Source of the DNA: Panopea generosa | Lineage: Eukaryota; Mollusca; Bivalvia; Adapedonta; Hiatellidae | Length of the DNA: 64,000 nucleotides | Reading direction: 5' to 3' | Assembly (NCBI GenBank): GCA_029582155.1 | Contig: CM055908.1 | Location: 20,995,406-21,059,405, forward strand | In this document: positions 22,649 to 35,700 of the stretch, one piece after another | Numbering within the stretch: position 1 is the first letter of the stretch | Layout: every line of letters starts with the position of its first letter | Notes under the pieces: model-generated | The model's database searches: none | What the model was told of the DNA's origin: nothing | What the model saw: only the letters and a program-made list of their open reading frames with translations | Program-made: the position numbers and the translations under genes

Positions 22649-24431
22649 ATTTAATAAAAAATTAATAATCAACCAATTAATATAGTAAATAAACTTGCAA
22701 AATATATTGAGTCGATGAAAACACACCATGAAATATATTCATTTTATTTTGATACTGCAATACCTATTTCTGTCAAAATTAAACATAAAAGTAAAGTTTA
22801 AGAGCTTTTTAATAAATGGCCAATAAAAGAAACAAGGAAATGTGAAATTCTTGTGGTCTTAAATGTTGAAAATAAACATGCAACATATATTGAGTCAATG
22901 AAAACGCACCAGGACCGTGCGTGAACACTGTTTTGTTTACAACTGCTTGGCATCTGCGTCTTATACTAAAAATAAGATGTTGTAGTTTGTATTCAGGGAT
23001 GGCATTCTACTCTTCAATAAAAGCTGTTCCTTGCTGTTAATGAACTGATGCCTGCCGTACACCTGACATCAAAACTGGTCCCATACAAGATGGATAAGGC
23101 TTATAGCTATAGCAGTATGAAAATATAATGAGTGTATTTCATATATATACAATGTAAAGCAACATTATAGCATAAATATATTTTCATCATATTGTATAAT
23201 GTCTCTACTCAATTAGATTTTGATTCAAATATTATGCATTCAATACTGTTTAAATAGTGACTGGATTTATCAACTAGAAATGTGTACACAGGTCATGGAT
23301 GCCCTTGTTATAAATTAGAAAAATTTACTAACATATTTAGTGCAATATAGGCCAGAACTCCTGTAAAATTTAACAGATATTGACAAGTATTGAATTTGAT
23401 CTGTATTTTATAGTTATATATCAAATATTAATTAAATACATAGACCCTTTTAGAATTAATTCATCAGAATGAATCAATTGGGTTTTACGGTGTACCAACA
23501 CATTATAGGTTATTCGACGCCAACAGGAAGGAAGATTCCAGGTTCACTCTACATGTACAAAAACAACAAATCCACATACAGATTAAAAAAATACATCAGC
23601 AAATGAATATGCAGAATGAACCTAGAACCTTGATACCTGCAGAACTGCAGAGTTTCAGCATATTCTATCATGTTACTCAATTTGTCGCTTCTTACGACAT
23701 GCATAAGCCACAGTGATCCTATTCTTGCCATCACTCATGGCTCCCTGGAACCACACAGGGATTGATAATTTAACCACAATAGTGAACATGACAAAAAATG
23801 ATAAAATGAACACGACACCCATTCAGAGGATTCCTACCCCTCTGCAGAGATCGACAGTGATTCTATTCTTAGCCGAAACCACACGGGCTTAATTCATCAG
23901 AAACTGGTTTGAAAAACAAATGCACTGACAGATGGACAGACAGGGATATCTATGTTGCCACACATGTTTACACACCTTCATTGATGTTCAAAGCAAGCAA
24001 TGATGAATAATACTAGTGTAGCTGACAAAAAAACTGAATAGATGCATGCAATCACATATGACAAGTATCAATGTCACTAAACAACGGTATACAATATATA
24101 TTTGACAAGTAGTTTATGTTACTCTACAATATATACATATAAAGCTAATAATTTATTGAAGTAAATGATATAAAACAGCCTTATTAACATGTATATTTGT
24201 TATATACAAAGTTATTTCAAGTCCCCGCTGTCACATTATACGTATGTTGCATATACATTAAGATATGAGTGCAGATTATGTACAATATAAATATAACAAT
24301 CACCATTCTCCCATTTTGTATTTCTGTACAATGTAAAGTATTTTTTGTGTATAGCCATTTTAAGTCAACAGCAGGGGATAACTCCCCCTCCACTTGCACA
24401 AACAGACTATGCTGTATAAGGTCATGAAATA
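22649..24431. other. Intergenic; diverged internal repeats near 23630-23890
   Basis: Paraphrases of 'acagtgatcctattcttgcc' plus 'accacacaggg' occur at about 23711 and 23849, suggesting an old dispersed repeat. No gene is supported. Confidence 0.4.
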
Positions 24432-25333
24432 CAGTCAAACCTGTACTAACGGTCACCTGTTATAAGCAGCCACCTGCCTTAAGCGGCCAGTTTCAGACCC
24501 TCCCATCGAAATTTACTATATAATTTAACTGCAATAGGCGGTCACCTGGTCGATGCGGCCAGCGGCCAACATTTTTGGTCCCAAATGCATTAAAAACCTC
24601 CTGAAACGGCCACCAAATGAACAAATTTTACCGTAAAATATTGATTTTGGCATATAAAAATTTCATTACGGCCACAGAATTAATATTTAATTAAAGTACT
24701 AAAAACCAATTAAATCAAATAATTATAATATATCTTTAATTTAAAATAAGTTTCTTTTAGTTTAAACTTTCTTAATTGGAAGTAAACAAACCAAACAAAG
24801 CTGTTATTGTGTTCTTCATAATCGCAATTTTTCCGACTCAAACACGAGTGTAGTGCGTGATAATTTTCACATCTCTATTTTTAGCTCTGTAATTGGTAAA
24901 ATAGACAGATCAAAGTGTTTTGTGTAAACACGTTAACTGTGAAAAAGTCGGCATATAAAAAGATTAAAGAAGCTAACATTTTTGAAGACTATAATTAGCA
25001 GGGCAGTTTGTTCGTGCTTTTAACGAACATTAGGAATTAACTCATTAAGTTCACACTTGTAAAAAAGCGCTAATTGTGGAAAAATATAAAATTTGGAAAT
25101 GATTTATTGTGACTTAAATCATAAATGTTTTGATTGTCAGCGTGTTAACAATGCCACCAAAACAGAAGTGTTTGACTTTGGATGAACGTGTTGAGGTTGT
25201 GAAATTGTGCCAATATACAAAAATACTTCGCTAATCTCGGTGAAAATTGATGACCCTGTAGTAGGCAGCCACCTGTCTTAAGTGGCCAATTTGGCCTTTT
25301 CCCTTGGCTGGCTGCTTAAGACAGGTTCGACTG
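24432..25333 (+). mobile_element. Internally deleted Tigger/pogo-like DNA transposon
   Basis: Terminal inverted repeats are CAGTCAAACCTGT and, at the right end, ACAGGTTCGACTG, flanked by TA on both sides (24430-24431 and 25334-25335). That is the hallmark of Tc1/mariner-superfamily insertion. The ends repeat words like 'cacctg(t/c)cttaag(c/t)ggcca' inside the TIR. The interior keeps only the first codons of a transposase and lacks the catalytic domain, so it could move only if supplied in trans. Confidence 0.85.
25151..25234 (+). pseudogene. Transposase N-terminal remnant, CENPB/pogo type
   Basis: The frame MPPKQKCLTLDERVEVVKLC matches the start of pogo/Tigger transposases and CENP-B, whose N-terminal helix-turn-helix opens with a basic Lys/Leu-Thr-x-Glu-x-Arg-Val pattern. 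It stops after 27 codons, where the internal deletion begins about 100 bp before the right TIR. Confidence 0.7.
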
Positions 25334-25761
25334 TAATAATTTTCAATATCAGACCCAATTACCTTAACCTAAACCTTGACCTCTGAGTGACCCATCCTTA
25401 AACTTTAACCGTAGAAACATCACAGAACTACCCGTAAGTTTTACATTTTAAATATCTCCTTTAAAATAATATAATACTATTGACTAGATATTTCTTAACA
25501 CTGTCAGAAGTAACATCACAGCCAGGCATAAAATTTATTATCAACATGGTCAGATAAAAAGATTTTTAAAAATTTATGATTAACTTGATTAAAGTGGCAT
25601 TTCATTTCGAAAAAAAATAGCAATGGAAGGGAAAACTTTTTCTTCTTATTCACTATTTTCGTCTGAAATAATAATGAATATTAACTTTAAAATAAAAATC
25701 ATATTGATTCTATTCATAACTCATACCCCTGGAACCATCGTGAGGATCACAAAATTGTATT
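25334..25761. other. Intergenic, nothing recognised
   Basis: AT-rich sequence between the transposon and the next SINE. Confidence 0.4.
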
Positions 25762-26045
25762 GTTGATTGAATGTTTAGCATCATTTTATGCCGTCGAGGG
25801 CTAACAGACTATCAGTTAACCTAACCACTGTTTCCGTGGATCCTGGAAGGTTAACCAGTACTCGAGTACACATCCTATCCCCGCAAGTAAATGACAGTTT
25901 TCCCACTTGAACAAGCGGTGAGAGACGAATGATAATGAGATGCAATGTCCTATATCAGTCATCACAGAAACTGTGGCTGGGTGGTGATTCAAACTCGCGA
26001 CCCCTAGATTGAGTCAGATGCGCTATCGACTAAGCTAATCAGGCC
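25762..26045 (-). repeat. tRNA-derived SINE, family A, copy 3
   Basis: Full-length minus-strand copy. The tRNA-like head is at about 25975-26045 and the tail side at 25762. Moderately diverged. Confidence 0.85.
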
Positions 26046-26091
26046 CAGCCACAACACTGAAAAATCATATTTATCAATACATGATCATTTA

Positions 26092-26211
26092 AAGGTGCAC
26101 AGCGGGTGTAAGTACCATGTGAAGGTGCACAGCGGGTGTAAGTACCATGTGAAGGTGCACAGCGGGTGTAAGTACCATGTGAAGGTGCACAGCGGGTGTG
26201 AGTACCATATA
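26092..26211. repeat. 30-bp minisatellite, four copies
   Basis: Four almost identical units of 'gaaggtgcacagcgggtgta' plus 'agtaccatgt'. Confidence 0.95.
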
Positions 26212-26689
26212 CAACAGAACACAATGTCAATATTTTGATACAAACAGATGCAGAGCTGCAACAAAGAGGAAGTATGTCTGATGAGCTGACGAAAGGTATT
26301 TTCTAGAATAAATAAGTATCGTGTTTGTATTTGAAAAAATCAAACCATAATTTCAGCAAGATCACCCTACAAATATTGACAATGTGTTTAAGATCCACTG
26401 GGTACTGAATCTGTAAATAAAATTGTTACTTGATTCTTCCATGATGAATACTGATGAATGTTTTCATTTTTTGGTGCCATATTTCTATGAAATGTGAATT
26501 TAAAATGGTTATATCATTATAAATTATGTATTTCTTCTTTTTTCTCGTTCATCTGTTCGATACATCCAGCAACAATCGTCCACATTGTCATTTTGGTAAT
26601 CCTGGAATCTTCTCTCCAGATGGCATCATATACATATACCTTTATGTGATGGTAGATTGTAGGAATGCACCAACTCACTTGTTGTAAAG

Positions 26690-26695
26690 TTTATT
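26690..26695 (-). terminator. Candidate CHMP7 polyadenylation signal
   Basis: Minus-strand AATAAA lies 11 bases after the proposed CHMP7 stop (26708-26706). It is unusually close to the stop, so a more distal signal may be used instead. Confidence 0.35.
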
Positions 26696-26705
26696 TATAC
26701 ACTAG

Positions 26706-26785
26706 TTATCGAGATATGAGAGCTTGTTTCTTATTTACGGTTGGTCCAGCTGGTGAGTGGGTGGGAACATCTGGCAACTGTAAGT
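26706..26785 (-). CDS. CHMP7: CHMP7 exon 10 (terminal)
   Basis: Acceptor 'gactgttgtttcag' at 26787-26786, entered in phase 1, and stop TAA at 26708-26706. It adds LQLPDVPTHSPAGPTVNKKQ and a few more residues. The leucine-proline-rich LPDVP motif is what ESCRT-III tails usually show, and the junction makes MLG-D-LQLPDVP. This is inferred from splice signals and family resemblance. The alternative is reading on from exon 9 to the stop at 28561-28559. Confidence 0.75.
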
Positions 26786-29700
26786 CTGAAACAACAGTCA
26801 TATAATACATGTATAAACTTTATGTATACTTATCACAGGTTCAGATAGGAATGATTATATTTTCCAGAATGTTTTTCATTTAGGATTGGGAGCCTATTTG
26901 TAAAAATTACTTTTTTTACCAGATAATTATAAAAAATGGTAAACTGCTGGATTTATCATAAATACAATGTGATGTTTTTGAGAAGTCCTTCTACTTGTGT
27001 GACAGTAGTTTATCTGTATCAATCCCACTTTAATACTATCAACTACTAGCATACTCATAAATTCTCTACTGTTATCAGAATTGAACATTTCCGGTTAATG
27101 CTCTTTTTTACTTAAGATGTCATTAAAGGATGGGAATGTGGTAAAATCACCATCCTTCAGCATGTAACTAACAAACGTTCTCTCAAGTCTGTGGCCCATC
27201 CAGGACTTAAACTACAACCTCAGTGGTGAGAGGTAAGTATCTTGTGATAGCACATTAGACCACTCAGCCATGGAGGACTCTGGTGTTATGATCAAGTGTT
27301 GATATAGTAAAGTAAATACTAACTTTATCATCCCATTCGTCAGTATCAGGTCATAGCAGTATTTATTGAGTCCGTACACCGAAAGATAAACAGCAATAAA
27401 ATGTTGATTTTTTTATCTATTTTTTTGTAACTTATTTTATTCTATATTATAACAACTTTCTATCGTTCCTAGAAAGTTTTATCAAAATCTATGGCAATGA
27501 TCACTTCTTTTTATTGATTTGAAACATACAAGCCCCGTTACTTAAATTCACAAAAAAAGCAACACTTTTATTGTCTGTATAATTTTGTTTAATTTGTATT
27601 TTGATATTTTTTCTATGGTACTTTCTATCAAATTTCGCAATACAATTATTGAAATCAACATTCAATTACTTCTTCAAGCGATTGTTCAAGAGTAGAACAA
27701 TATACCACAAGCCCGTATTACAAATATTATCCATTAATGTGAAGTCGCTGTCATGCATGCATCAATGCACAAGGAAGCTATACACGATAATGATTTGTGA
27801 CTTTAGGTAAAGGGGGTTGTATGTTCTAAATCAATAAAAGAAGTGATAATCGCCATAGATTTTGATGAAATTTTCCAGGAAAGGTAGAAACCTGTTACAT
27901 TATCAAATGAAATAAATTTCTAAAAAATCAATAAAGAACTCGGTTTTATTGCTGATTATCTGAGTGTTGCATTTCTAAAGTCTTTCAGTATATAAATTTA
28001 TCAATAGTAACAAATAAGACTTACCTTGACACTGCTAGAGTGTGTATAAGAAAGATGTCACAAACAAGAATCAGTATCAAGCATCAACAACATTGCAAGT
28101 TAGTGGTTAATGGTATATACAGTATTTATACATACGTTCTTCTATCAATTAATTAACAGATGCTCTTTGCCAAATGAATACCAATTCAAGTAACATGGAA
28201 CTGCAACAAATGTTTATGTATGCAAATCATCCAATATATTAATGCCACTTTCTTTTCATTTCACTTTAGACTTCTTCAGACTATTTAATCCAAGGCTACC
28301 GTTCAAACAAACCATCTCATGATATGTGGCAAAATATCAATAGAGAGTTGAGGATGACATAGACAACAATGGGTGCTTCTTTGACATATAACAGACTCCT
28401 GATTCACTAACATATCAACGTACAACTTAAATCAAAGAAAAGCATCCATGTGACATTGACATTTAGTTTCGACTCCAGACGATCTGCATTTGGTTTCATT
28501 GACATTGATTTAAGAATATATATGTAACCAGTCAAAATTAAGTTAAGTTTTTAAGTATTTAAGTAAAACTCGAAGACGGACAATCACATTTAACAGCTTC
28601 TTCAAAAATCACACTAAATAGCATACCACCAAGCATTTCATCCAATCCCGACAAATCCCCTCCAGTCTGCTTTATTTCTGTACCATCATCTTTCAAGATG
28701 TCTTCAAGCTCCTTCTCAATGTCAAGGTCATCTGAATTGTCTAATGAAATGGGAGGTTGATGGTTTCCACCCAGAGCATCTCCTTCCATAATGGCTGTCA
28801 GCTCATCTTCGAGCTCTGACTGTGATGGCTCGTCTATTGTGAACTGTGAGCTGAGCTCAGTTGTGATGTCCTCATATGTCTGTGTCAACTGGTATGATTA
28901 AATGTTAAAATATTATTTATAGATTATTTTGTATCACTTAAGCAATCCATGGAACTATTTAATTTGCAATAAAACAAAAAAATCTCACAACAAAAAAGAA
29001 ACAACAAAAAATTGAACTGAAATATGCATTATTTTATGCATATTAAATAATGCACGACAGAATGTATCTACATTAACCATGAATAAAGAATGACCAATAT
29101 CAATTAAAACATACAGAAAAATAGAAACAATACATTATTGTGTAAAAAACTGTACTCAGAGTCTTAGTTCTATAATAAAAACAAAATATTTTTCTTATAT
29201 CTATCTAATATCACAAGGATATATGAGTGAGAAAATCTCAAGTAAGAGAAAAGAAGTAGGGGATAATCAGTCTATCATCTAAATGTTTTGTGCCAAGTGA
29301 GGAACCTTGCAGTTCTATTTTATAGTATTTGGTGTGACCTGACCTATATCAAACCCACAACCTCCCTAATGGGAGACAAACTGCTCTACCACTTGACCAT
29401 GTGTGATCTGTTACAAAAACTGACCCAAGGTTTTACATAATCATTCTATAGATAATGGGAGACAGCCTGCTCTACCAGCTGACCATGGGTTATCACAAAC
29501 AAAAACTGACCAAAAACTGACCCCAGGTTTTATATAAACAATCTACAGATAATGGGAGACAAACTACTCTACCAGTTGACCACGGGGTTATCACAAACAA
29601 AAACTGACCCAAGGTTTTATATAAACAATCTACAGATAATGGGAGACAAACTACTCTACCAGTTGACCACAGGGTTATCACAAACAAAAACTGACCCCAG

Positions 29701-32700
29701 GTTTTATATAATCAATCTACAGATAATGGGAGACAAATGCTCTACCACTTGACCATGGGCAATCACAAACAAAAACTGACCCCAGGTTTTATTTAATCAA
29801 TTTACAGATAATGGGAGACAAATGCTCTACCACTTGACCATGGGCAATCACAAACAAAAACTGAACCCAGGTTTTATTAAATCAATTTACAGATAATGGG
29901 AGACAAACTGCTCTACCAGTTGACCACGGGTGATCACAAACAAAAACTGACCCCAGGTTTTATATAATCAATCTACAGATAATGGGAGACAAACTGCTCT
30001 ACCAGTTGACCACGGGTGATCACAAACAAAAACTGACCCCAGGTTTTATATAAACAATCTACAGATAATAGGAGACAAACTGCTCTACCAGTTGACCACG
30101 GGTGATCACAAACAATAACTGACCCCAGGTTTTACATGAACAATTCATTATATAACGAATGGTAAGATGATATACATACATCAGCTAATTCATCCATAGC
30201 ACTAGCGACATCTTCTGGAGAAGTTTTCCCCGTTATATCCTTCAATACACTGGTACCACCTTCTATGGCTCGTAATATCTGAACAAATAAAATTAATGTT
30301 AGGTGAATAAAATGTGGCGTAATATTGTGTTACTTGAACATGCATATCAGTTACATAATTTGTACCATAACAGCAAAAAGGTACCAAGTATAGATGAAAT
30401 AAGAAGGCAGTTTGTAGCTTTTTGCACCAATGGGGGATATTGACACTTATTGTAAATTAAGAAACTGTGTATAAGCTGACAATCTGTTATGTATTACAAG
30501 TTGACATTCTGTTTCATACTATAAGTTGGGAATCTCTTCCATACTACAAGTTGGCAATCTCTTCCATACTAGTTTATATCTGCTTTAGCCACATAATTAG
30601 CCTATTTACCATTTCGTTTGACTCTGCCTGTTTGATTCTGTACAGGATCTCCTCGAGCGTGTCCATTGACCCTGTCAGCTTGTCTATCCGTGTTTGTACC
30701 AGCTTGCTCTTTCTTAATGCACTTAGAGCCTGAAATAGCAAAAACAAGAAACGTCACTGGTAAGTGTCACATGCCCCACAAATGGTCTTATAAATAACAA
30801 TATATTCTATAATAGATAGGGATTTAAATGTATCAATGAATATCATTAGTTATGGATGTTTCAGACTAGACATGCAATTTCAAGTTTTTTTTACATTGAA
30901 ATGTGACCTTAACCTTTGTGTGACCTTAATCTTGGCATCTGATGTTAAGGTCTGGGTATTTCTATAGGTAAATGCAGGTGACACATAATCATGACATGTT
31001 GATCACTGGTGTCAAGATATTTTAAAATCCTTCCATGTAAGACAAAGTCACAGACCAGACATGAAGTATCAAACAAACTGAAAGTGTGACCTTGATCTTT
31101 GACGTATTAAAGGTTTTGGGTATTACACGTGACATGTCATCATGTCATGTAGATCAATTGAGCCAAGTGTTACGAAGTTACAGACCGAACACGAAATCTC
31201 AAACAAACTCAAAATGTGACCTTAACCATTGAGGTACAGGTGAGGGTCTTACACACAACACATTGTCATGTCAGGCTGATAAATTGAGCCAATAATTTTT
31301 TAAATTTATCAATAAGTGACAAAGTTATAGACCGGGCACAAAATCTCAAACAGACTGAAAAGTGTTGTCAAACAAAACTAAAGTGTGACAAAGACACATT
31401 GATGGGAACACAAAACATCTTAACCCTTTACTCCATAGATACATGTTTTCCCACAACAATCACAGAAGGCCTTTGAAAACAGTGCAGGAAGAGTTCAGAT
31501 TGCTCGTAACGAGCTCTCTGTCAATTAATATAAACATAATTCACCCAATAATTCAAAATATATTAGAGGTGTTCAAAGGTGTTTTCTTGCAAAGTAGGTC
31601 AAGGTCATTTAATCTGACCTTCCTTTGTTACAGCATGCTCACACTTATGATTGATATTTGAATTTCTAATTGATAACATAGATTGTAGTAAAACTAAAAA
31701 TAAACATTAAAAGACAAAATTAACTGGCGATATGCAAAATTTATCAAAGTGCCAGCAAGAAAATAGAGTTGGGAGTCACACGGTCAGAAAATACCAAAAT
31801 AATTTAAAGAGAAATGTTTCTTTGATATTGTTTAGTATCAGCGAACAGTGGACATTTCATTATAGACAAATTATACCATTTTCTTTGCTCCCTGTTTTTT
31901 CAGTGTCAGTGCCTCTGTACGTAACCTGGAATTGATAAAGATATAAAACTACATTGATTCATTCAGAACTACTCAAGTCATATAAAATCACATGTACATT
32001 ACTTTTATCTGGCTTTTTGTTAACTTTATTACTTTTCAACAAAAATATAAAACAAGATGTTTTAACACGTCGAGTATCTGGTGACAAAGTCTGACATTTT
32101 CTTGTGTGACTAATTCATAATCTATTCTTCATCAATTCATCATCAATTTATCCAACGGTACTGTTTAAATGACTTCAGTTTGACATTACCCTTTTCTTAC
32201 TTTCAAATTCTCTCACTTCTTTCAGGAATTTCTACACACAACTCAATGTGTAATATTGTTCTAGTTATTTATCCCATAATTTTCTTTACATTTTTTTGTA
32301 TAAGCTAGTAGTGCAGAATTATAACCATTTTTACAAACTGAATTTAAATCTCAACACATTTTCTTTATATACATCTGAAGTTCCGTGTCTCTTTTTTTGT
32401 AAGTCTTAGTTACTGGTAGTTTTAAATACATTTAACTTCAAAACACATTTTATAAATTAAGCATATAATTGTAATAGATCTAAAATAATAAAGTAGATTT
32501 ATTCATCTCACTGGTATAAATAATGTGTAGATATTCAACAATTATCATAGACCATTAAATTAAAGAAAATTCAACATAATCTTGATCACTCTTTTACTTT
32601 CTTACTTTGGTTGTTTATTTAATTTAAGAGTTATTATTTTAGGACTAGAATCATATATGCACAAACACAAACAAGATAAACATTCGATTAACTTTAATTA

Positions 32701-35700
32701 ATCAAAGCAAAGTACACAATATAAATCTGAGCATTGTTAAAAATGGAATAATATTATGGCCGCAACTTTAATCTGTCTCGTCAGGTTCCTCCACAAATAA
32801 TATATATCTATGGCACCGGGCTGAGACAATAAAACTTTCTTAAAAAGAGCCGAAAGGCGATCATGTGCATGCCCATTAAAATATGGCTGACCATAGCAAA
32901 TCTTTATTTATTTGTCAGCAATTGGCAAAATATCAGCAATCAGCAAAATGTCAGCAATTGGCAAGATATAAGCGATCAGCAAAAATTCAGCAATGGGCAA
33001 AATATCAGCAATAGGCAAAATATTAGCAAGAATCGGCAATATGCAAGTGTTAGCAATTAGCAACTTATCACAGCCAAAGATGTGAGCAAACCTGAGAGCT
33101 GCCTGCTTTTGTGATTGAGCAAAACTCACTACTCAAACAAAAAAACTGTTTAATTTTGTTCGAGTGATCAACTCCCACCTGCAAAGGCGATGCAGTCGAC
33201 ACTGCCACTCTGTCAGAGGGAGCAACCACCCGAATATTAGTTGTTAAAAATGAATGATACAATCTTTTAGTCACCCAATGATTTCCTACTAAGGACCATA
33301 GTTGTGACGAGATTGTAAAGGCGCACACACGATTGACCCCCCGGCTGTTAGAATTTTTCCCCCACCCGAATTAAAGTTGCGACAGCAAATTATAGCAAAA
33401 CACATAGAAATTGAATACAACAATTTCCACTGTATAGTAATACACAAGTAGTAACCATAACAAAATCATCACTCCTTTAAACCATACAATGCCAGTCCAT
33501 TGGTTGTACTGCCAAACGCTTCTGTGTACTGCCTGAAGAATGTCTTTCACTTGTAAGCCATATCTACATGCCGTAGTTGGATATCCCCTTGGAGAACGTA
33601 AAACAGATACCGGTAGTCTATTCGCACACGACATTCGCAGCCTAGAATCGTTTGTCCTTAACACGTAAAACAGTACCTTCTCTAATGTAAAACCAATCCC
33701 TCATTACTTTGTATTTTACATGTAGTCAACTTACAAATATACACAGCCCAACAGCTACAATTTATCAATTAAATCACTTTACACGCACATATTGGCACAG
33801 CCTATTCTACTGTCAAGTTCTTCGACTATGATTTTAATGTTATGATCATCCGTATACATTACATCAGCAAAAGGCACAACTGAGTGTCCAGCGAGTACAT
33901 CCAGCATGGGATTAAAACTTGTAGTCTGACCAAGGGTCCTTCCATGTACTGGTAAGTGGTAATAAGTGTGCCTGCCGTGCGTGATCTTGGTGAATACTGA
34001 AATTATACATAAAACTGGCCACAGTATCTCTGTCAACACCATAAATAAGTCTGGTCATAGTATACAAACATGATAAAAACAGATAAAATATGAAAAGTAA
34101 AGTTAAAGATGACTAGAGAAATACTATCTATGAACAAGTATTAAAAAATGAATAATCTTGAATTAAATAAACACTCAAATAAGGATAAGTATATGATCAA
34201 GAACGTTGACCCAACTTGCAATATCAAATACATGTAGTGAACAATAATATGGGGTGTGGTGGGCGGGCAAAAATAATCAAGGTTTGCTAAATCGATTCTA
34301 TGCCGGATGTTGCAGCTGCAGAAAGACCGAAGCAATCCGCATGAGTTTACTTAGCGACAACATCCGAGACTAACCAAATGAATGTAAACAAATACACGAA
34401 AATGATCTGCCAAAATAAATGTGATTATTTTTATTCGAAAAATAATCTGTATTATTTTAGGACTAGAATCATATATGCACAAACACAAACAAGATAAACA
34501 TTCAATTAACTTTAATTAATCAAAGCAAAGTACACAATATAAATCTGAGCATTGTTAAAAATGGAATAATATTATGGCCGCAACTTTAATCTGTCTCGTC
34601 AGGTTCCTCCACAAATAATATATATCTATGGCACCGGGCTGAGACAATAAAACTTTCTTAAAAAGAGCCGAAAGGCGACCATGTGCATGCCCTTAAAATA
34701 TGGCTGACAATAGCAAATCTTTATTTATTTGTCAGCAATTGGCAAAATATCAGCAATCAGCAAAATGTCAGCAATTGGCAAGATATAAGCGATCAGCAAA
34801 AATTCAGCAATGGGCAAAATATCAGCAATAGGCAAAATATTAGCAAGAATCGGCAATACGCAAGTGTTAGCAATTAGCAACTTATCACAGCCAAAGATGT
34901 GAGCAAACCTGAGAGCTGCCTGCTTTTGTGATTGAGCAAAACTCACTACTCAAACAAAAAACTGTTTAATTTTGTTTGAGTGATCAACTCCCACCTGCAA
35001 AGGCGATGCAGTCGACACTGCCACTCTGTCAGAGGGAGCAACCACCCGAATATTAGTTGTTAAAAATGAATGATACAATCTTTTAGTCACCCAATGATTT
35101 CCTACTAAGGACCATAGTTGTGACGAGATTGTAAAGGCGCACACACGATCGACCCCCCGGCTGTTAGAATTTTTCCGCCACTATAAATTTGCCATAAAAA
35201 TAGAAAATTTATCCGCCAAAAATTTAAAGACCCAGCTTAGAAATTACTGCTTCTCTTAATGTGTCCATTAACATTTCAAGACCAACTTCAGAAAGGTGGA
35301 CACCATCAGGCCTGAAGAAACCAGGGGTAGAAAAATCTATGTCCGCAACTAGGGAATCACCTCTGACTCCAGCTGCACGCATCACTTGTTGTCTTCCAAA
35401 ACGATTTATTCTTCTCCTTTTTTGCTCAGCTAGGACATTCAAACTGTCGTCAATGCCCCAGTGTACCCTCTGGGTTATATCAAACCATATGAGGTAAGTA
35501 TTAGGGAATGCTGCAGTTAAATAATTAACACCCGTCCTAATCAATTTCATGAGTTTAAAAATAGACATTGACATGATGTCATTACCACCCAAATTTATGA
35601 CTACGACAGAAGGAGGTGTTTGAATCAGCACCCTCAGCTGTAAGCTGTGATTAAAATCACCCCATGACATTCCCCTTATACCATACCAGCCAATGTGTTG

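Noticed and set aside
28559..28626. CHMP7 ending at the stop at 28559
   Set aside because: Kept only as a possible alternative; the spliced exon at 26785-26706 gives a family-typical tail and a good acceptor.
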